In this document: in pieces, positions 1 to 7,049 of the stretch
Numbering within the stretch: the first letter of the stretch is position 1
How the letters are laid out: each line of letters starts with the position of its first letter
Assembly (NCBI GenBank): GCA_910586555.1
Contig: CAJUJY010000046.1
Coordinates: 1-28,550, forward strand
Length of the DNA stretch: 28,550 nucleotides
Direction: 5' to 3'
DNA from: an uncultured Lachnospiraceae bacterium
GTDB lineage: Bacteria > Bacillota > Clostridia > Lachnospirales > Lachnospiraceae
Translations under genes and position numbers: made by a program
Notes under the pieces: generated by a model
Told to the model about the DNA's origin: nothing
What the model saw: only the letters and a program-made list of their open reading frames with translations
The model's database searches: none

Positions 1-54
1 GCAATTCATTCAAAAAATTCATTTCAGGTCTTGACTTTTAATAGTTAGTCTTAT

Positions 55-103
55 ATATTATTACAGGCATAAGCATACCAGAAAAATCTTTCCTAAATCT
101 TTC
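55..103 (-). promoter_or_regulatory. Putative response-regulator box and promoter
   Basis: On the minus strand the motif GAAAGATTT occurs twice with an 11-base period (plus coordinates 84-92 and 95-103), one helical turn apart, as OmpR-family regulators usually bind. A -10-like TAATAT lies at 60-55 about 17 bases past a weak -35 position, so the site may drive a gene that starts beyond the left edge of the window. It sits just 3' of the two-component genes, where target ABC transporter genes are often found. The repeat is seen; the function is inferred. Confidence 0.4.
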
Positions 104-135
104 TCAAAAGTTACATTTCTGACAGATTTAAAATT

Positions 136-1065
136 TTATGCCTGGTAACGGGATAAATATATCTCTACAGTAGTGCCTTTTCCATATATAGATTTTATTC
201 TTGCATAACCTCCCTGTTTTGAAAGAATTTCCCTTACAAGGTAAAGCCCTATTCCAAACCCTGGTTCTTTATTTACAGTTTCTGAACGGTAGAACTGCTG
301 GAAAACCAGGCCTTGTTCTTCTTCACGTATTCCGGTTCCCTGGTCTTTTACACTGACACATAAAAATGAATCATATTCCGTTGTCTTTACTTTTATTATG
401 GAATTTGCAGGTGAATATTTAATTGCATTTTCTAAAATATTAGCAAGTGCTTCAATAGTCCATTTTTTATCTGCATAACATAAACCAGGGGATATTTCAC
501 TATTTATACATATTTTTTTCTTAAGTGCCAGGGGTTCTGCCTCCTGGCAGGAAATATTAATAATATCTTCAAGTTCTGTCATTGCAGGGTGGAGTATTAC
601 CATTTCCTGTAATGTATAAGAAGACTTAACCAGTTCTTTTATAAAAAAGTCAAGTTTTCCAGCCTGTTTTTGTATTTTATCTGCCAAAACCCTAGTTTCA
701 CTATTTAAATCTTTTTCTGATAAAAGACCTGTATAAAGCAGTATATTAGTTAAAGGAGTCTTTACCTGGTGTGAAATGCCAGAAACCAGGGATTTTATGG
801 CATCACGTTCCTTTGCAGCTTTTTCTTCCCGGTTTTTAAAAATATAAGCCAGCCTGTTAAACCTCTCATTTAATGCAGAATTTAAAGATTCATTATAATC
901 TGTTTCAAGCAGTGTACCACCTAAAACCCTGTCAAGCCTGCATATCAGGTTTTCATACTCTGCCCTGGTTTTTTTATTATAAAAATGCCTTAAAAAAATG
1001 TATGATAAAAAACAGCCAGACAAAAATGCTGGCATACATAAAAATATTACTGGTATTAATTCCAT
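136..1065 (-). CDS. Sensor histidine kinase
   Basis: Membrane-bound sensor kinase of a two-component system, 309 residues. One hydrophobic segment at about residues 3-26 is the only membrane anchor, so it has almost no extracellular loop. The H-box ISHQVKTPL carries the phospho-accepting His99. The ATPase domain follows, with N-box NILENAIKYSP, G1 DQGTGI, F-box VFQQFYR and G2 GFGIGLYL, so all catalytic boxes are present. The gene lies 18 bases downstream of the response regulator in the same operon. A short, mostly cytoplasmic sensor of this kind commonly works with an ABC transporter that does the sensing (BceS-like), but no transporter is inside the window. The signal is unknown. The start has an upstream AGGGGTGG ribosome binding site. 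Confidence 0.9.
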   Translation of the reverse strand: MELIPVIFLCMPAFLSGCFLSYIFLRHFYNKKTRAEYENLICRLDRVLGGTLLETDYNESLNSALNERFNRLAYIFKNREEKAAKERDAIKSLVSGISHQVKTPLTNILLYTGLLSEKDLNSETRVLADKIQKQAGKLDFFIKELVKSSYTLQEMVILHPAMTELEDIINISCQEAEPLALKKKICINSEISPGLCYADKKWTIEALANILENAIKYSPANSIIKVKTTEYDSFLCVSVKDQGTGIREEEQGLVFQQFYRSETVNKEPGFGIGLYLVREILSKQGGYARIKSIYGKGTTVEIYLSRYQA

Positions 1066-1083
1066 TGTTCCACCCCTGGTTAT

Positions 1084-1776
1084 TTAAATTTTTTTCCATA
1101 TATAACCCTTTCCATATATGGTTTTAATATAGAAAGGTTTTGAAGGAATATCTTCAAGTTTATCCCTAAGACGGCGTATGCCTACAGAAAGTGCATTATC
1201 TTCAACAAATTCTGTACCATCAGGCCATACATGTCCTAACAAAAATTCCCTTGTAAGAATCTGTCCTGCATTAAAAACCAGGAAATATAAAATTCTTTGT
1301 TCTGTTTTACTAAGTTCTATAGATTTGCCATTTTTATAAAAATTCATTGTATCAAAACAAAAGTGGTAAATGCTATCTTTATATTCTGTTTCCTGTGATG
1401 GAATATTGCGTCTAAGAAGTGCACGTATCCTTGCACGCAGTACCATAAGGCTGAAGGGTTTTGTAATATAATCATCTGCCCCATATTCAAACCCCCTTAC
1501 AATATCAAGTTCCATATCCTTAGCTGTAAGCATTGCTATAGGAATATGCCTTGCCTGGCGGATTTCTTTACAAAATTCCAGGCCGCTTCCATCTGGAAGG
1601 TTTATATCCAGTATAACCAGACTAAATTCATTTTCATTAAGGGCCTTTTTTGCTTCAGAAATAGTACTACAACATTTAAAACAAAGCCCTGGTTCTTCCA
1701 GCGACAGGCATATGCCACTGGCAAGGTCTTCATCATCTTCCAGTATAAGCACTAGCTGTTTTGTACCTTTAACCAT
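1084..1776 (-). CDS. OmpR-family response regulator
   Basis: DNA-binding response regulator, 230 residues, partner of the downstream kinase. The receiver domain occupies about residues 7-120: acidic pocket EDDED at 13-17, phospho-acceptor Asp57 in VILDINLPDGSG, and the conserved lysine in ITKPF. The winged-helix output domain follows (about 135-230), with the typical LSKTEQRILYFL and the ending TIYGKGYIWKK. Length and domain order are normal for the family. A GAAAGG ribosome binding site lies about 14 bases before the ATG, somewhat far. The likely target is the 11-base-period direct repeat at 84-103, downstream of the operon. Confidence 0.92.
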   Translation of the reverse strand: MVKGTKQLVLILEDDEDLASGICLSLEEPGLCFKCCSTISEAKKALNENEFSLVILDINLPDGSGLEFCKEIRQARHIPIAMLTAKDMELDIVRGFEYGADDYITKPFSLMVLRARIRALLRRNIPSQETEYKDSIYHFCFDTMNFYKNGKSIELSKTEQRILYFLVFNAGQILTREFLLGHVWPDGTEFVEDNALSVGIRRLRDKLEDIPSKPFYIKTIYGKGYIWKKI

Positions 1777-2023
1777 TTTAAAACCATGCCTTTCTTATAT
1801 TTCCCAGTACATAATATATTAAAAACACCTGGTATTCTTGCAGCAGCACAATACAATATTTTATAGCTGCCATCTGCCACTGGCATAAACTACAAACTAC
1901 ATATAAAGACAAATACCAGATATTTAGTATACCAGTCATTGCTTTGATAATTATAACATTATAAACAAAAAAGTAAAGACAGGTATTTTAAAAACTATAG
2001 CTAATCCACGGCTAATTATATAT
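1777..2023. other. Intergenic region without a gene
   Basis: AT-rich spacer between the minus-strand response regulator and the plus-strand DUF4303-like gene. It should hold the promoter of the two-component operon. A TATACT on the minus strand (1931-1926) is a possible -10, but I see no convincing -35. I see no ORF with a ribosome binding site and no RNA gene. Confidence 0.5.
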
Positions 2024-2053
2024 TTGACTTTATTTGCCAGTTTATGTTAAAAT
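2024..2053 (+). promoter_or_regulatory. Promoter of the DUF4303-like gene
   Basis: TTGACT at 2024-2029 and TAAAAT at 2048-2053, spaced by 18 bases, match a sigma-A promoter. The transcript would start near 2060, just before the hairpin at 2078-2100 and the gene at 2126. Confidence 0.5.
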
Positions 2054-2077
2054 TTTTTTATATTTTTAAGTAAGAAT

Positions 2078-2100
2078 CTCCCAGGGCTAAAGCCTGGGAG
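2078..2100 (+). repeat. Leader hairpin with a CTAAAG loop
   Basis: Perfect inverted repeat CTCCCAGG / CCTGGGAG around a GCTAAAG loop, in the 5' leader of the DUF4303-like gene. The loop CTAAAGCC matches the loops of the two IS200/IS605 end hairpins at 4614-4635 and 4877-4898, so this may be a solitary element end. It could equally be a leader RNA structure. No transposase sequence is nearby. Confidence 0.5.
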
Positions 2101-2125
2101 GTAGTCCGCAGAAAGGAATTTTTCT

Positions 2126-2665
2126 ATGACTGTTTATAAAAAATTTGAGGACAGCCTTGTATCTGCAACAGAGGCTGCTTTACAAAAACTTTTAAAGGAA
2201 CATAATGATATATATATTTTTTCATTAAACATTTCAAGGGAAACACCTTCAGTTGTTGCAGTTGCTAATACATACAATAATTTAAAAGAGCTTGCAGAAC
2301 CTGGTGATGAGGATTATTTTTATTATAAATATTGTGAGGAAGAATGGGATTTATGGGAATATGACAGTTATAAGGATATTATAATAGAAGAATTGTGTTC
2401 CTGTACTGGAACAAATAATGGTATTATTACAGAACCTGGAACATATACTAGTTTTTTTGACAGCCATTGTGATGAAATAATAGAAAGCTGTAAAAATGCA
2501 CTTATCCGTCTTAAAGGCTTTAAAGAGAAAAACTGCCCTGGCCTGCTTTTTATGGTTTATATAAGGGAATACCTTAGTGCAGATGAATGTATAAGCATAT
2601 TTAAACAAATAAATGGCAAACATGCAGCAGAAGAATATTTAGAACACATAGATGACTTTGTGTAA
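2126..2665 (+). CDS. DUF4303-like protein
   Basis: 179-residue cytoplasmic protein that I place in the DUF4303 family from overall pattern: N-terminal FEDSLVSATEAALQKLLKEHNDIYIFSLNIS, acidic middle, and C-terminal LYS-type strand/helix ending. No signal peptide or membrane segment. It is very acidic, with many D/E, and has scattered cysteines. The biochemical function is not known; DUF4303 genes often turn up near polymorphic-toxin immunity genes, but no toxin gene is visible here, so an immunity role is only a guess. It is transcribed alone, from a promoter at 2024-2053 and with a terminator at 2685-2723. A GAAAGG ribosome binding site precedes the ATG. Confidence 0.65.
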   Translation: MTVYKKFEDSLVSATEAALQKLLKEHNDIYIFSLNISRETPSVVAVANTYNNLKELAEPGDEDYFYYKYCEEEWDLWEYDSYKDIIIEELCSCTGTNNGIITEPGTYTSFFDSHCDEIIESCKNALIRLKGFKEKNCPGLLFMVYIREYLSADECISIFKQINGKHAAEEYLEHIDDFV

Positions 2666-2684
2666 TAATGGTTTATAAATATAT

Positions 2685-2723
2685 ATGCCATCTGTTTCCT
2701 GTACTGGTACAGATGGCATTTTA
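2685..2723 (+). terminator. Intrinsic terminator
   Basis: An 11-base stem ATGCCATCTGT / ACAGATGGCAT (2685-2695 with 2709-2719) followed by TTTATC. It lies 20 bases after the DUF4303-like stop codon and ends that single-gene transcript. Confidence 0.85.
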
Positions 2724-2772
2724 TCTGGACTTGTAATTACAGTCCCGCCTTATAAAAGTATTTTCCTGGTTT

Positions 2773-3564
2773 TTAAAAACGGAATTCAACATTAGAAAAC
2801 ATCTTTCCTTTTGTATATGTACTAACCTGCTGTTTCCTGGCTGCAAAATCTTTTGATGGTAAATCTGCCTGTTTCTTTGCTGTTTCATTAGTGCCCTGTT
2901 TCTGGTCTTTTTTACCTGCGTCCTTTACAGCCTGTTTCATTTCACTTATGGCACTGCTTATAATATTCATTTTGGCACCGGAAATCTTAGCTACTTTATT
3001 CTCCAGAACTTCTATCTCGCTTTTTTTAGCTTCTACATAACCACCGTTAGCTTCTGCCTGTTTAATTTCGCCCTGGAGTACCTGCACCCTGCTTTCCAGT
3101 TCATCAGATATACTCTCTGTAAGTTCCGCCCTGTCTATTGCAGCATCTGCCGAAACCATTGCTTTCATATGCCTTGCTGGTATCCTGTGTGAAGATACAT
3201 TATGTACGGTTTCTGGCCTTTCCTGCTTTTCTTGTTGTTCCTGTCCTGGCAGCAGGTTTTCACCTTTGCTGTCTTCTTCCGCTGCTTTCTGCTGTTTCTC
3301 TCTTCTAAGTTCCGCCTTGCGTTCCCTAAGCATATTATTAAGTTCCATAATCTGTTTCTGTATTTCCTGGCGTTTCTTTGCCTTCTCTTCAGAACTCATT
3401 TTATCATCTGATGACAGCTTCTGGAGCTCTGTCTGTGCACTTGAAATCTGTATCTGGAAACTTTTTGTTTCAGGATCTGTTGTTATTTCTTCCTTCTGGT
3501 TTATTGTTCCCTTATACTGCTGCACTTCTGCCGCTGCTGCCATACCAGTTCCTCCAACTTTCAT
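2773..3564 (-). CDS. FlxA-like coiled-coil protein
   Basis: 263-residue, highly charged, Gln/Lys/Glu-rich protein. Residues of about 30-95 (QIQISSAQTELQKLSS, then SSEEKAKKRQEIQKQIMELN) are a strong coiled coil of the FlxA-like type, followed by a low-complexity Lys/Glu/Gln linker and a second helical stretch with ELESRVQVLQGEIKQ near 165-200. No signal peptide, membrane segment or enzyme motif. FlxA-like proteins are widespread in Lachnospiraceae with no settled role. The ATG at 3564 is chosen over one 16 codons upstream because AGGAGG sits at the right distance before it. A good promoter is at 3655-3683. Function is unknown. Confidence 0.7.
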   Translation of the reverse strand: MKVGGTGMAAAAEVQQYKGTINQKEEITTDPETKSFQIQISSAQTELQKLSSDDKMSSEEKAKKRQEIQKQIMELNNMLRERKAELRREKQQKAAEEDSKGENLLPGQEQQEKQERPETVHNVSSHRIPARHMKAMVSADAAIDRAELTESISDELESRVQVLQGEIKQAEANGGYVEAKKSEIEVLENKVAKISGAKMNIISSAISEMKQAVKDAGKKDQKQGTNETAKKQADLPSKDFAARKQQVSTYTKGKMFSNVEFRF

Positions 3565-3654
3565 AATATATGTCCTCCTTTCCATAATAAGCCTGGTGCC
3601 AGCACAGGCCATTAACTTTATATTTTATAACCCAGGACTAATAATATTAATCTT

Positions 3655-3683
3655 ATTATATACCAAAATATCCAAATTGCAAA
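3655..3683 (-). promoter_or_regulatory. Promoter of the FlxA-like gene
   Basis: On the minus strand, TTTGCA (3683-3678), a 17-base spacer, then TATAAT (3660-3655). It stands about 90 bases before the chosen start at 3564, back-to-back with the tetR promoter. Confidence 0.6.
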
Positions 3684-3718
3684 TACCTTAAAGCACTTTT
3701 TCATTACATAAATTAGTC

Positions 3719-3747
3719 TTTACAATGCTAAGATTAAGTGGTATAAT
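3719..3747 (+). promoter_or_regulatory. Promoter of the TetR operon
   Basis: TTTACA at 3719-3724 and a perfect TATAAT at 3742-3747 with a 17-base spacer. The first operator palindrome covers the spacer and -10, so a bound repressor would block this promoter. Confidence 0.7.
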
Positions 3748-3790
3748 CTTAGCATTGATAAGATTAAGTGGTATAATCTTACCAGTGATA
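3727..3790 (+). repeat. Duplicated palindromic operator
   Basis: A 30-base tandem duplication (3731-3760 and 3761-3790, 28 of 30 bases the same) in which each copy contains the inverted repeat AAGATTA...TAATCTT around AGTGGTA. In copy one the arms extend to a perfect 10-base pair, GCTAAGATTA / TAATCTTAGC (3727-3736 with 3744-3753). One copy overlaps the -10, the other lies over the start of the transcript, just before the ribosome binding site. This is the expected layout for TetR autorepression; binding itself is inferred. Confidence 0.75.
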
Positions 3791-3809
3791 AGATCGAAGG
3801 AGGATTATT

Positions 3810-4421
3810 ATGAAAGAAAAACCATATCATCATGGTGATTTACAACGTGCTTTAATTGAAACAGGAATAGAATTTATTAAGCAGAATGGGGAAGATTCAC
3901 TATCTCTGCGCAAAATAGCTGAAATGTGTGGTGTCAGCAATGCTGCACCTTATGCCCATTTTAAAACTAAAGATGAATTTATAATTGCAATGCAGCAGTA
4001 TGTTATGGATTTATTTGCTGCGGAATTAGAAAAAACTGTTACAGAATATAAGGACAGTCCTTCTTTACTCCGTATGCTTGGAAAAACATATGTAATGTTC
4101 TTTTATCGGAATCCATTTTACTATGATTTTTTATTTTCACGCAAAAACATTAGCATAAAATTATCCCTTAGCAATGCTGGTACAAATGAAAATCCACCAT
4201 TAGCTGTTTTGAAAAGAACGGCTATACCAGTTTTTCAAAAAGCAAACCTTCCAGAAAAAGTTATACAGGATAAAATTATTGCTATGTGGGCTTTAGTGCA
4301 TGGGTTAGCTGCAATTATTATAATGCCGGATATTGAATATGACGGTAATTGGGAAACAAGGATAGAAGAAATTATTAATTCTATTTCTATACCTTACCAG
4401 ATAAAGGAGCAAGAAAAATGA
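3810..4421 (+). CDS. TetR/AcrR-family transcriptional regulator
   Basis: 203-residue repressor. The N-terminal helix-turn-helix lies at about residues 30-57 (SLRKIAEMCGVSNAAPYAHF, with the family's typical aromatic recognition end). The C-terminal ligand/dimer domain is of the WHG type, as suggested by YHHGDLQRALIETG at the start and WALVHGLAAIIIMP near 165. Ribosome binding site GGAGG is 8 bases before the ATG. Two operator palindromes overlap its own promoter, so it is very probably autoregulated. Its stop overlaps the start of the next flavodoxin-type gene by 4 bases (ATGA), so regulator and flavoproteins form one unit, probably responding to an electrophile or oxidant. The ligand is unknown. 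Confidence 0.9.
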   Translation: MKEKPYHHGDLQRALIETGIEFIKQNGEDSLSLRKIAEMCGVSNAAPYAHFKTKDEFIIAMQQYVMDLFAAELEKTVTEYKDSPSLLRMLGKTYVMFFYRNPFYYDFLFSRKNISIKLSLSNAGTNENPPLAVLKRTAIPVFQKANLPEKVIQDKIIAMWALVHGLAAIIIMPDIEYDGNWETRIEEIINSISIPYQIKEQEK

Positions 4422-4609
4422 ATATTTTAATACACGATTTAAGCAGTGAGCAGTTCCAATCTCTATTTCCTGGCACATATAATGATTTATATATTATTTC
4501 AGATAATGGAACGATACGGCATTGTACAGGCTGTTTTGGCTGCTGGATAAAAACTCCTGGCAAATGCGTATTAAAAGATGGATATGCCAATATGGGGGAA
4601 TTGCTGTGA
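4418..4609 (+). pseudogene. 5' fragment of a flavodoxin/FMN reductase-family gene
   Basis: 63 codons remain of a protein that is normally around 200 residues or longer. The start MNILIHDLSSEQF and the cysteine cluster CTGCFGCWIKTPGKC, then DGYANMG, are typical of NADPH-dependent FMN reductase / flavodoxin-family proteins encoded next to a second flavoprotein, as here. The reading frame stops two codons after GEL, right at the edge of an IS200/IS605-type relic (4611-4910), so the gene was broken by that element. The whole C-terminal half is absent or reduced to the in-frame piece at 4911-4996. Translation is coupled to tetR, so the peptide may still be made, but it lacks most of the flavin-binding fold. 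Confidence 0.75.
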
Positions 4610-4610
4610 A

Positions 4611-4910
4611 CTACCCATTGTCTAAAGCCAATGGGCTTCCTGCTTCTTTGACCTCGTATCCTACTATCTCCACAGGCGTTAATTCGGGCAGTCCCTGCCC
4701 TATAACGGTTTATACCGTACATTTGTACCTTGTATATTTTACATGCTGGAGGAAAGCTTGGTTTTCGCATGATATTTCCCAACACAACCATCTATATACA
4801 GTTATCAATGTCCGTGTACTAAATATATTATAACAGAAAGTTTGCTTTATAGCAACTATTAGTTTTGTGGTCTTAACCCACCGTCTAAAGCCAGTGGGAT
4901 TGCGACCACA
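4611..4910 (-). mobile_element. IS200/IS605-type element, internally deleted
   Basis: About 300 bases with a stem-loop at each end: CCCATTG/CAATGGG at 4614-4635 and CCCAC/GTGGG at 4877-4898, both with a TCTAAAGC loop. The second is extended by TGTGGTC (4866-4872) and GACCACA (4904-4910). On the minus strand, from about 4720 to 4612, a frame reads AGTARINACGDSRIRGQRS then KPIGFRQW; GTAxINACGD is the usual C-terminal end of clostridial TnpB (OrfB), and the end hairpin codes for its last residues. The rest of tnpB and all of tnpA are missing, so it could move only with help in trans. Exact boundaries are approximate; there is no target duplication, as expected for this family. Confidence 0.8.
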
Positions 4911-4996
4911 TTATTTCAAATTCATTAGAAGAATTATGCGGAAAGGTAGATTTATATGAAGATTTGCATTATAAACGGAAGTCCAAAAACAAGTAA
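4911..4996 (+). pseudogene. Possible 3' remnant of the broken flavodoxin-type gene
   Basis: Beyond the element an open frame of about 28 codons, in the same phase as the 5' fragment, reads ISNSLEELCGKVDLYEDLHY and ends with TAA at 4994-4996, overlapping the next gene by 41 bases. Its position and helix-like content fit the tail of the interrupted protein, but it is too short to place by sequence. Together the two pieces give about 90 codons, so roughly 100 codons would have been lost with the insertion. Confidence 0.3.
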
Positions 4997-5597
4997 AAGC
5001 ATATCCCAATTACTTATTAGATATTTAATGCCATTTATCAAGGGAAACGAAATAGTAATATACAATTTGTGCAAAATAGATTTTTCTAAAATGCCATTTT
5101 CACAGATACAAAGCAGTGAGGTAATTATATTTGCATTTCCTCTATATATTGACAGTATAAATTCACTATTACTGCGCTTTCTTGCTGAATTTGAAAGCAG
5201 AAGGCCTGGTAATAACAATATTGTTGTTTATTGTATAATTAATAATGGGTTTTATGAGAGTTTTCAAAACCATATAGCTGCTGGTATTATGAAAAACTGG
5301 TGTAAAGCTGCTGGTCTTGCCTATGGCCAGACGCTCGGTATTGGTGCAGGAGAAATGCTTCCATTTTTTAAAGATATACCTTTGGGCCATGGGCCTAATA
5401 AGAACATTGGAATTGCACTTAGGGAACTGGGCCAGAATATATTATCCTTAAAGCAAGCAGAAGATTTATTTATTTCACCAAATTTGCCACGGTTTCTTTG
5501 GAAAACTGCCTCTTCTTATAGTTTTTGGTATCCAAAGGCAAAAAAGAACGGATTAAAAATAAAAAATTTAAAAACAAAAGCAAATTACAAAGAATAA
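4956..5597 (+). CDS. NAD(P)H-dependent oxidoreductase, flavodoxin-like
   Basis: 213-residue flavoprotein with the flavodoxin fold. The N-terminal strand and phosphate loop KICIINGSPKTSKSIS binds FMN phosphate; a second strand EVIIFAFPLYIDSIN (about residues 54-68) and the NNGFYES loop near 95 form the rest of the flavin site. No membrane segment or signal peptide. The basic C-terminal tail (KAKKNGLKIKNLKTKANYK) is unusual and may not be folded. GGAAAGG precedes the ATG by about 8 bases, so it can be translated independently of the broken gene upstream. It is the intact half of what was probably a two-gene flavoprotein unit under the TetR regulator; the substrate is unknown. Confidence 0.75.
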   Translation: MKICIINGSPKTSKSISQLLIRYLMPFIKGNEIVIYNLCKIDFSKMPFSQIQSSEVIIFAFPLYIDSINSLLLRFLAEFESRRPGNNNIVVYCIINNGFYESFQNHIAAGIMKNWCKAAGLAYGQTLGIGAGEMLPFFKDIPLGHGPNKNIGIALRELGQNILSLKQAEDLFISPNLPRFLWKTASSYSFWYPKAKKNGLKIKNLKTKANYKE

Positions 5598-5639
5598 ACA
5601 AAATAAATAGAAAAGCAGCCTGTGTATAGCATCTGTCCA

Positions 5640-5668
5640 TTGCTTTTTATATTTTTATTAGTTATAAT
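5640..5668 (+). promoter_or_regulatory. Promoter of the fucO-like gene
   Basis: TTGCTT at 5640-5645, a 17-base spacer, then a perfect TATAAT at 5663-5668, 50 bases before the start codon at 5719. Confidence 0.6.
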
Positions 5669-5718
5669 ATTATAAAGTAATTTAACATTTATTAAAATAT
5701 AAGGAGGTTTTTGTTGTA

Positions 5719-6867
5719 ATGGCTAACAGGTTTATTTTAAATGAAACATCTTACCATGGTAATGGTGCAATTAAAGAAATTGCTACAGAAGTTAAAGCAA
5801 GGGGTTTTAAAAAGGCTTTTATATGTTCTGACCCTGTTCTTGTAGAAACAGGGGTTACACAAAAAGTTATTGATGTGCTTTTAGAAAATGGCATGGAATA
5901 TGAACTTTATTCAAATATCAAACCAAACCCAACTATTGAAAATGTACAGACAGGTGTTAAAGCTTTTAAGAATGCTGGCACAGATTACCTTATTGCAATA
6001 GGCGGCGGCTCTTCTATGGATACTGCAAAAGCTATAGGAATAGTTATTAATAACCCTGGATTTGCAGATATAAGAAGTCTTGAAGGCGTAGCAGATACTA
6101 AAAATAAATCAGTACCAATCCTTGCAGTCCCTACAACAGCAGGCACTGCTGCGGAAGTTACCATTAACTATGTAATTACTGATGCAGAAAAAAACCGCAA
6201 AATGGTATGTGTTGACCCGCATGATATACCTGTTGTTGCTTTTATTGATCCTGGAATGATGGAATCTATGCCAAAAGGCCTTACTGCTGCTACTGGAATG
6301 GACGCACTTACACATGCTATAGAAGGTTATATAACAGCAGGCGCATGGGAACTTTCAGATATGTTCCACCTTAAAGCCATAGAAATTATATCACGCTCTT
6401 TAAGGGGTGCTGTAGATAATACACCAGAAGGACGTGAGGGAATGGCACTAGGACAGTATGTTGCAGGCATGGGATTCTCTAATGTTGGACTTGGTATAGT
6501 ACATTCAATGGCACACCCTCTTGGTGCTTTATATGATACACCACATGGAATTGCCAATGCAATTATACTCCCTACAGTTATGGAATATAATGCAGATGCA
6601 ACAGGGGATAAATACCGTGACATTGCGAAAGCAATGGGTGTAAAAGGCACAGAAAACATGACACAGGAAGAATACCGCCAAGCTGCCATAGATGCTGTAA
6701 AACAGCTTTCTTCTGATGTAGGCATACCAGAAAATTTAAAAGATATTGTAAAGAAAGAAGACATTCCATTCCTTGCACAATCTGCCTATGATGATGCATG
6801 CAGGCCAGGTAATCCAAAAGAAACAAGCGTGGAAGATATTACAAAACTTTATGAGTCACTTATATAA
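5719..6867 (+). CDS. fucO: Lactaldehyde reductase (iron-containing alcohol dehydrogenase)
   Basis: 382 residues, the same length as E. coli FucO and close to it along the whole chain (MANRFILNET start, DVRSLEG-type, YVITDAEKNRK, GQYVAGMGFSNVGLG). It reduces L-lactaldehyde to 1,2-propanediol with NADH, and related enzymes accept other small diols. The dinucleotide motif GGGS is at 95-98, and Asp38 sits where FucO's NAD-selecting aspartate lies. Iron ligands Asp195, His199, His262 and His276 are all present. No fucose or rhamnose genes are nearby; the gene stands alone with its own promoter and terminator, so it may serve general redox balance. AGGAGG lies 11 bases before the ATG. Confidence 0.88.
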   Translation: MANRFILNETSYHGNGAIKEIATEVKARGFKKAFICSDPVLVETGVTQKVIDVLLENGMEYELYSNIKPNPTIENVQTGVKAFKNAGTDYLIAIGGGSSMDTAKAIGIVINNPGFADIRSLEGVADTKNKSVPILAVPTTAGTAAEVTINYVITDAEKNRKMVCVDPHDIPVVAFIDPGMMESMPKGLTAATGMDALTHAIEGYITAGAWELSDMFHLKAIEIISRSLRGAVDNTPEGREGMALGQYVAGMGFSNVGLGIVHSMAHPLGALYDTPHGIANAIILPTVMEYNADATGDKYRDIAKAMGVKGTENMTQEEYRQAAIDAVKQLSSDVGIPENLKDIVKKEDIPFLAQSAYDDACRPGNPKETSVEDITKLYESLI

Positions 6868-6944
6868 TTAAAACAAAAAATTTAATCCTGCCAGGTAAAC
6901 AATTTAAAAATATGCAGGACAGGCAATCTGTTAATAATTTATAA

Positions 6945-6985
6945 AGCCAGGCTGTAACACTATTGTTATAACCTGGCTGTATTTA
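6945..6985. terminator. Bidirectional intrinsic terminator
   Basis: Stem AGCCAGG...CCTGGCT (6945-6951 with 6972-6978), extended inward by TAACA/TGTTA with minor mismatches. T-rich sequence follows on the plus side and TTTATAAATT on the minus side. It lies between the convergent fucO-like gene and ktrA and can serve both. Confidence 0.7.
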
Positions 6986-7049
6986 TATTATTCTTTGGCA
7001 AAAGCCTTGTCTTTAACAATTAACAAATAATATCCCTGGCTGTATCACT

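Noticed and set aside
31..59. Plus-strand promoter TTGACT-17-TATATT at the left edge
   Set aside because: The spacing is good, but it would only read into the antisense of the histidine kinase gene; AT-rich chance match likely.
4387..4791. 134-codon minus-strand frame as a complete gene
   Set aside because: Only its middle part is tnpB 3' end; the start is non-coding element sequence and the tail is antisense to the flavodoxin-type fragment.
5598..5650. Terminator after the flavoprotein gene
   Set aside because: AAAAGCA and TGCTTTT could pair, but over a loop of more than 20 bases, and the second arm overlaps the fucO promoter -35.
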